Part shown: one piece after another, positions 6,304-7,983 of the stretch | How the letters are laid out: each line of letters starts with the position of its first letter | How positions within the stretch are numbered: the first letter of the stretch is position 1 | Source: an uncultured Micrococcales bacterium | GTDB taxonomy: Bacteria > Actinomycetota > Actinomycetes > S36-B12 > GCA-2699445 | Reading direction: 5' to 3' | Length of the DNA: 7,983 nt | Assembly (NCBI GenBank): GCA_903915555.1 | Contig: CAIWTL010000384.1 | Span: forward strand, 1-7,983 | Notes under the pieces: generated by a model | Told to the model about the DNA's origin: nothing | The model's input: the letters and a program-made list of their open reading frames with translations, nothing else | Databases searched by the model: none | Position numbers and translations under genes: made by a program

Positions 6304-7983
6304 GCGGCCCCCGCCCGTGTCCCACACCCTCGTGCCGGGGCTCGGGCCGATCCGCGCGGGCCGAGAGGAGGGCCGTCAGGGACGGCCGGATGCCGTGGCG
6401 GGGCTGGGTGAGCACCCCGTCGAGGGAGACCAGCCGAGTCCCCGGGGTCCCCAACCATCCCAGGAGCAGGCGTCCCTCCTCGGCCGTGGCGGAGGACACG
6501 CCGTCGGGTCGCGGCACATCGGCGGCCGTCGCCACCGCCGCATCCACGACGGCCCGCGGGTCCTGGTCGGGACGTACCCGAGCAGCCGACACCAGCCGGC
6601 CGTGGCGGATCACGTGCACGTGCCATTCCCGACGCACCGGTGACGCGGCCACGATCTGCGGGCAGGAGCCGAGCATCGTCAGGGCGTCCCCCGCTTCGAC
6701 CGTGGCCAGCAGGTGCCGGAGGGCATCGCGCAGCCGGGCAGCCTCCTCGAACCGTTCGGCCGCGGCCAGCGCTGCGAGTTCGGCCGACACCGCCCCGACG
6801 ACGGGCGACAGGTCATGCTGCAGCGAACGCCCGGCCGCCGCGGCGACGAGCCGGTAGGGATCGGCCGCCGACACGTCTCGGCAGGGAGCGACACACGACC
6901 CGAGATCCGCGCGCAGGCAGGCCGGCGCCCGGCGGTTCGGGCCCAAGCGGTGCGTGCATGTCCGCAGCGGGAACGCGAGGTGGATGACGTCGGCCGCCGC
7001 GCGGGCCGCCCGCTGCGACGGGAAGGGTCCGACGGAGACGTCGCCCCTACGGCGTGTCACGGACAGCCGTGGCGCGAAGTCGTCCGACAGGGTCAGCCAG
7101 AACATCCGCTCTGCGTGGCGGGAACGCCGGTTGTACGGCGGCTTCTCCGCCGAGATGAGGCGGACTTCGCGCACCGACGCCTCCAGCTCCGTCGCGCACT
7201 CGATGACCTCGACCCGATCCGCGATGCGGACCATCTCGAGCACCCTCCCGCGCTTCTCCGACGCGGTGAAGTACTGGCGGACGCGGGTCCGCAGTGACGC
7301 GGCTTTCCCGGTGTACAGCGTTCGACCGTCGGCTGCCAGGAAGCGGTAGACCCCGGGACCCGTCGGAAGGCCGTCCGCCATGGTGCGCTTGCGACGCTGC
7401 TCGGGCCGAACCCGGCTGGTGAGCACCTGCAGGTCCTCGAGGTGATGCGCGCCGAGGTCGCCGGCCCGCTCGAGGAGACCGTGCAGGACGGTCACGGTCG
7501 CCCGCGCGTCGTTGAGCGCCCGGTGGTCGGGGGTCACCGACGCATGGAAGTGGCGAGCGAGGGTCGCGAGCTTGTTGTTGCGTACCTCATCCCGGTGGAG
7601 CAGCACACGCGCGAGACGCGCGGTGTCCACCACCGCGAACGAGGGCCAGTCGTGACCCGTCCGGGCTGCTGCGGCCCGCAGGAACCCCGTGTCGAAAGGC
7701 GCGTTGTGCGCGACGAGGACGGCGTCCCGCGCGAAGTCGAGGAACATCGGCAGGACCGTCCCGATCGGCGGAGCTCCCGCGACGGCGGCGTCGGTGATCC
7801 CGGTCAGGGCGGCGATGAACGCGGGGATGGGGGTCCCCGGGTTCACCAGCGTGTGGAACTCCCCGACCACCTCACCGCCGCGGGTCCGCACGGCGCCGAT
7901 CTCCGTGATGTGGCAGTCCCGGGAGGATCCGCCGGTCGTCTCGAGGTCGACGACCACGAAATCCACGCACTGCAGCGGGGACC
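6266..7983 (-). CDS. DEDDh exonuclease fused to UvrC-like GIY-YIG endonuclease half (5' end probably beyond window)
   Basis: A likely DNA-repair nuclease with several modules (residues numbered from the GTG at 7966). Residues 1-165 are a DEDDh 3'-5' exonuclease like DNA polymerase III epsilon: VDLETTG with D7/E9, HNAPFD with D92, and DHRALNDA with H148/D153. Residues 200-280 are a GIY-YIG nuclease: GPGVYRF, LYTGKA, an R226/R229 region, and E267 as probable catalytic glutamate, ending PPYNRR. C337, C350, C358 and C362 match the spacing of the UvrC cysteine cluster. Residues 396-416 (AERFEEAARLRDAL) resemble the UVR helix-pair that contacts UvrB. The UvrC C-terminal RNase H-like half and helix-hairpin-helix are absent. 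The frame stays open upstream of 7966 (SPLQC) to the window edge, and relatives have residues before VVVDLETTGG. The true start is therefore probably outside. It is the counterpart of mycobacterial Rv2191. Confidence 0.92.
   Translation of the reverse strand, partial: SPLQCVDFVVVDLETTGGSSRDCHITEIGAVRTRGGEVVGEFHTLVNPGTPIPAFIAALTGITDAAVAGAPPIGTVLPMFLDFARDAVLVAHNAPFDTGFLRAAAARTGHDWPSFAVVDTARLARVLLHRDEVRNNKLATLARHFHASVTPDHRALNDARATVTVLHGLLERAGDLGAHHLEDLQVLTSRVRPEQRRKRTMADGLPTGPGVYRFLAADGRTLYTGKAASLRTRVRQYFTASEKRGRVLEMVRIADRVEVIECATELEASVREVRLISAEKPPYNRRSRHAERMFWLTLSDDFAPRLSVTRRRGDVSVGPFPSQRAARAAADVIHLAFPLRTCTHRLGPNRRAPACLRADLGSCVAPCRDVSAADPYRLVAAAAGRSLQHDLSPVVGAVSAELAALAAAERFEEAARLRDALRHLLATVEAGDALTMLGSCPQIVAASPVRREWHVHVIRHGRLVSAARVRPDQDPRAVVDAAVATAADVPRPDGVSSATAEEGRLLLGWLGTPGTRLVSLDGVLTQPRHGIRPSLTALLSARADRPEPRHEGVGHGRGPLRSRLATLRAGA

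Noticed and set aside
4590..6626. A very long open frame (over 670 codons) on the minus strand opposite the receiver-like gene and trpD
   Set aside because: It is antisense to trpD with its intact catalytic motifs, its translation is low-complexity Arg/Ser/Thr/Ala-rich, and no domain is recognisable. Long antisense frames are expected in DNA this GC-rich.
5460..6857. A 465-codon plus-strand frame overlapping trpD and the nuclease gene
   Set aside because: The product is Arg/Gly/Pro-rich without domains and runs across the ends of two well-supported genes in other frames.
1..7983. CRISPR arrays, tRNA or rRNA genes, phage or toxin-antitoxin modules
   Set aside because: No spaced direct repeats, cloverleaf-like segments or conserved rRNA stretches were seen, and nearly all of the window is accounted for by the listed genes.

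Overview
The window is very GC-rich, with strong G/C preference at third codon positions and several GTG starts. Its gene content is the respiratory block typical of Actinomycetota: ctaE-qcrC-qcrA-qcrB, flanked by a divergent trpD and by a DEDDh exonuclease/UvrC-like fusion gene. The same relative order and orientation is known from mycobacteria (Rv2191, trpD, ctaE, qcrCAB). I cannot name a genus from the sequence alone.

Layout: (1) Positions 1-173, minus strand, hold the start of an istB-like gene of the IS21 transposon family that runs off the left edge. No istA of normal size can fit between it and qcrB. (2) Positions 174-270 are a short spacer with a perfect 13-bp hairpin, probably the terminator of the respiratory operon. 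(3) Positions 271-4505, minus strand, are the operon ctaE-qcrC-qcrA-qcrB. The qcr genes are chained by 4-base ATGA overlaps. They encode the cytochrome bc1 complex (cytochrome b, Rieske protein, membrane-anchored diheme cytochrome c) and subunit III of the aa3 oxidase. (4) Positions 4506-4682 are a divergent intergenic region. (5) Positions 4683-5153, plus strand, encode a stand-alone receiver-like protein that lacks the usual signalling lysine. (6) Positions 5206-6303, plus strand, are trpD (tryptophan synthesis). (7) Positions 6266-7983, minus strand, are a DEDDh exonuclease fused to a UvrC-like N-terminal half. It meets trpD tail to tail with a 38-bp overlap and probably begins just beyond the right edge.

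How the genes work together: quinol is oxidised by QcrB/QcrA, electrons pass through the tethered diheme QcrC, and the aa3 oxidase (CtaE plus subunits encoded elsewhere) reduces oxygen. In Actinobacteria these two complexes are known to form a supercomplex without soluble cytochrome c. TrpD and the nuclease are neighbours by conserved synteny; no functional link to respiration is visible.

Most of the window is ordinary, conserved chromosome. The points that deserve a second look are the solo istB start beside qcrB, the degenerate receiver protein between respiratory and tryptophan genes, the three-activity repair nuclease, the trpD/nuclease 3' overlap, and two -10-like elements placed for leaderless transcription. 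I found no convincing undescribed multi-gene system.
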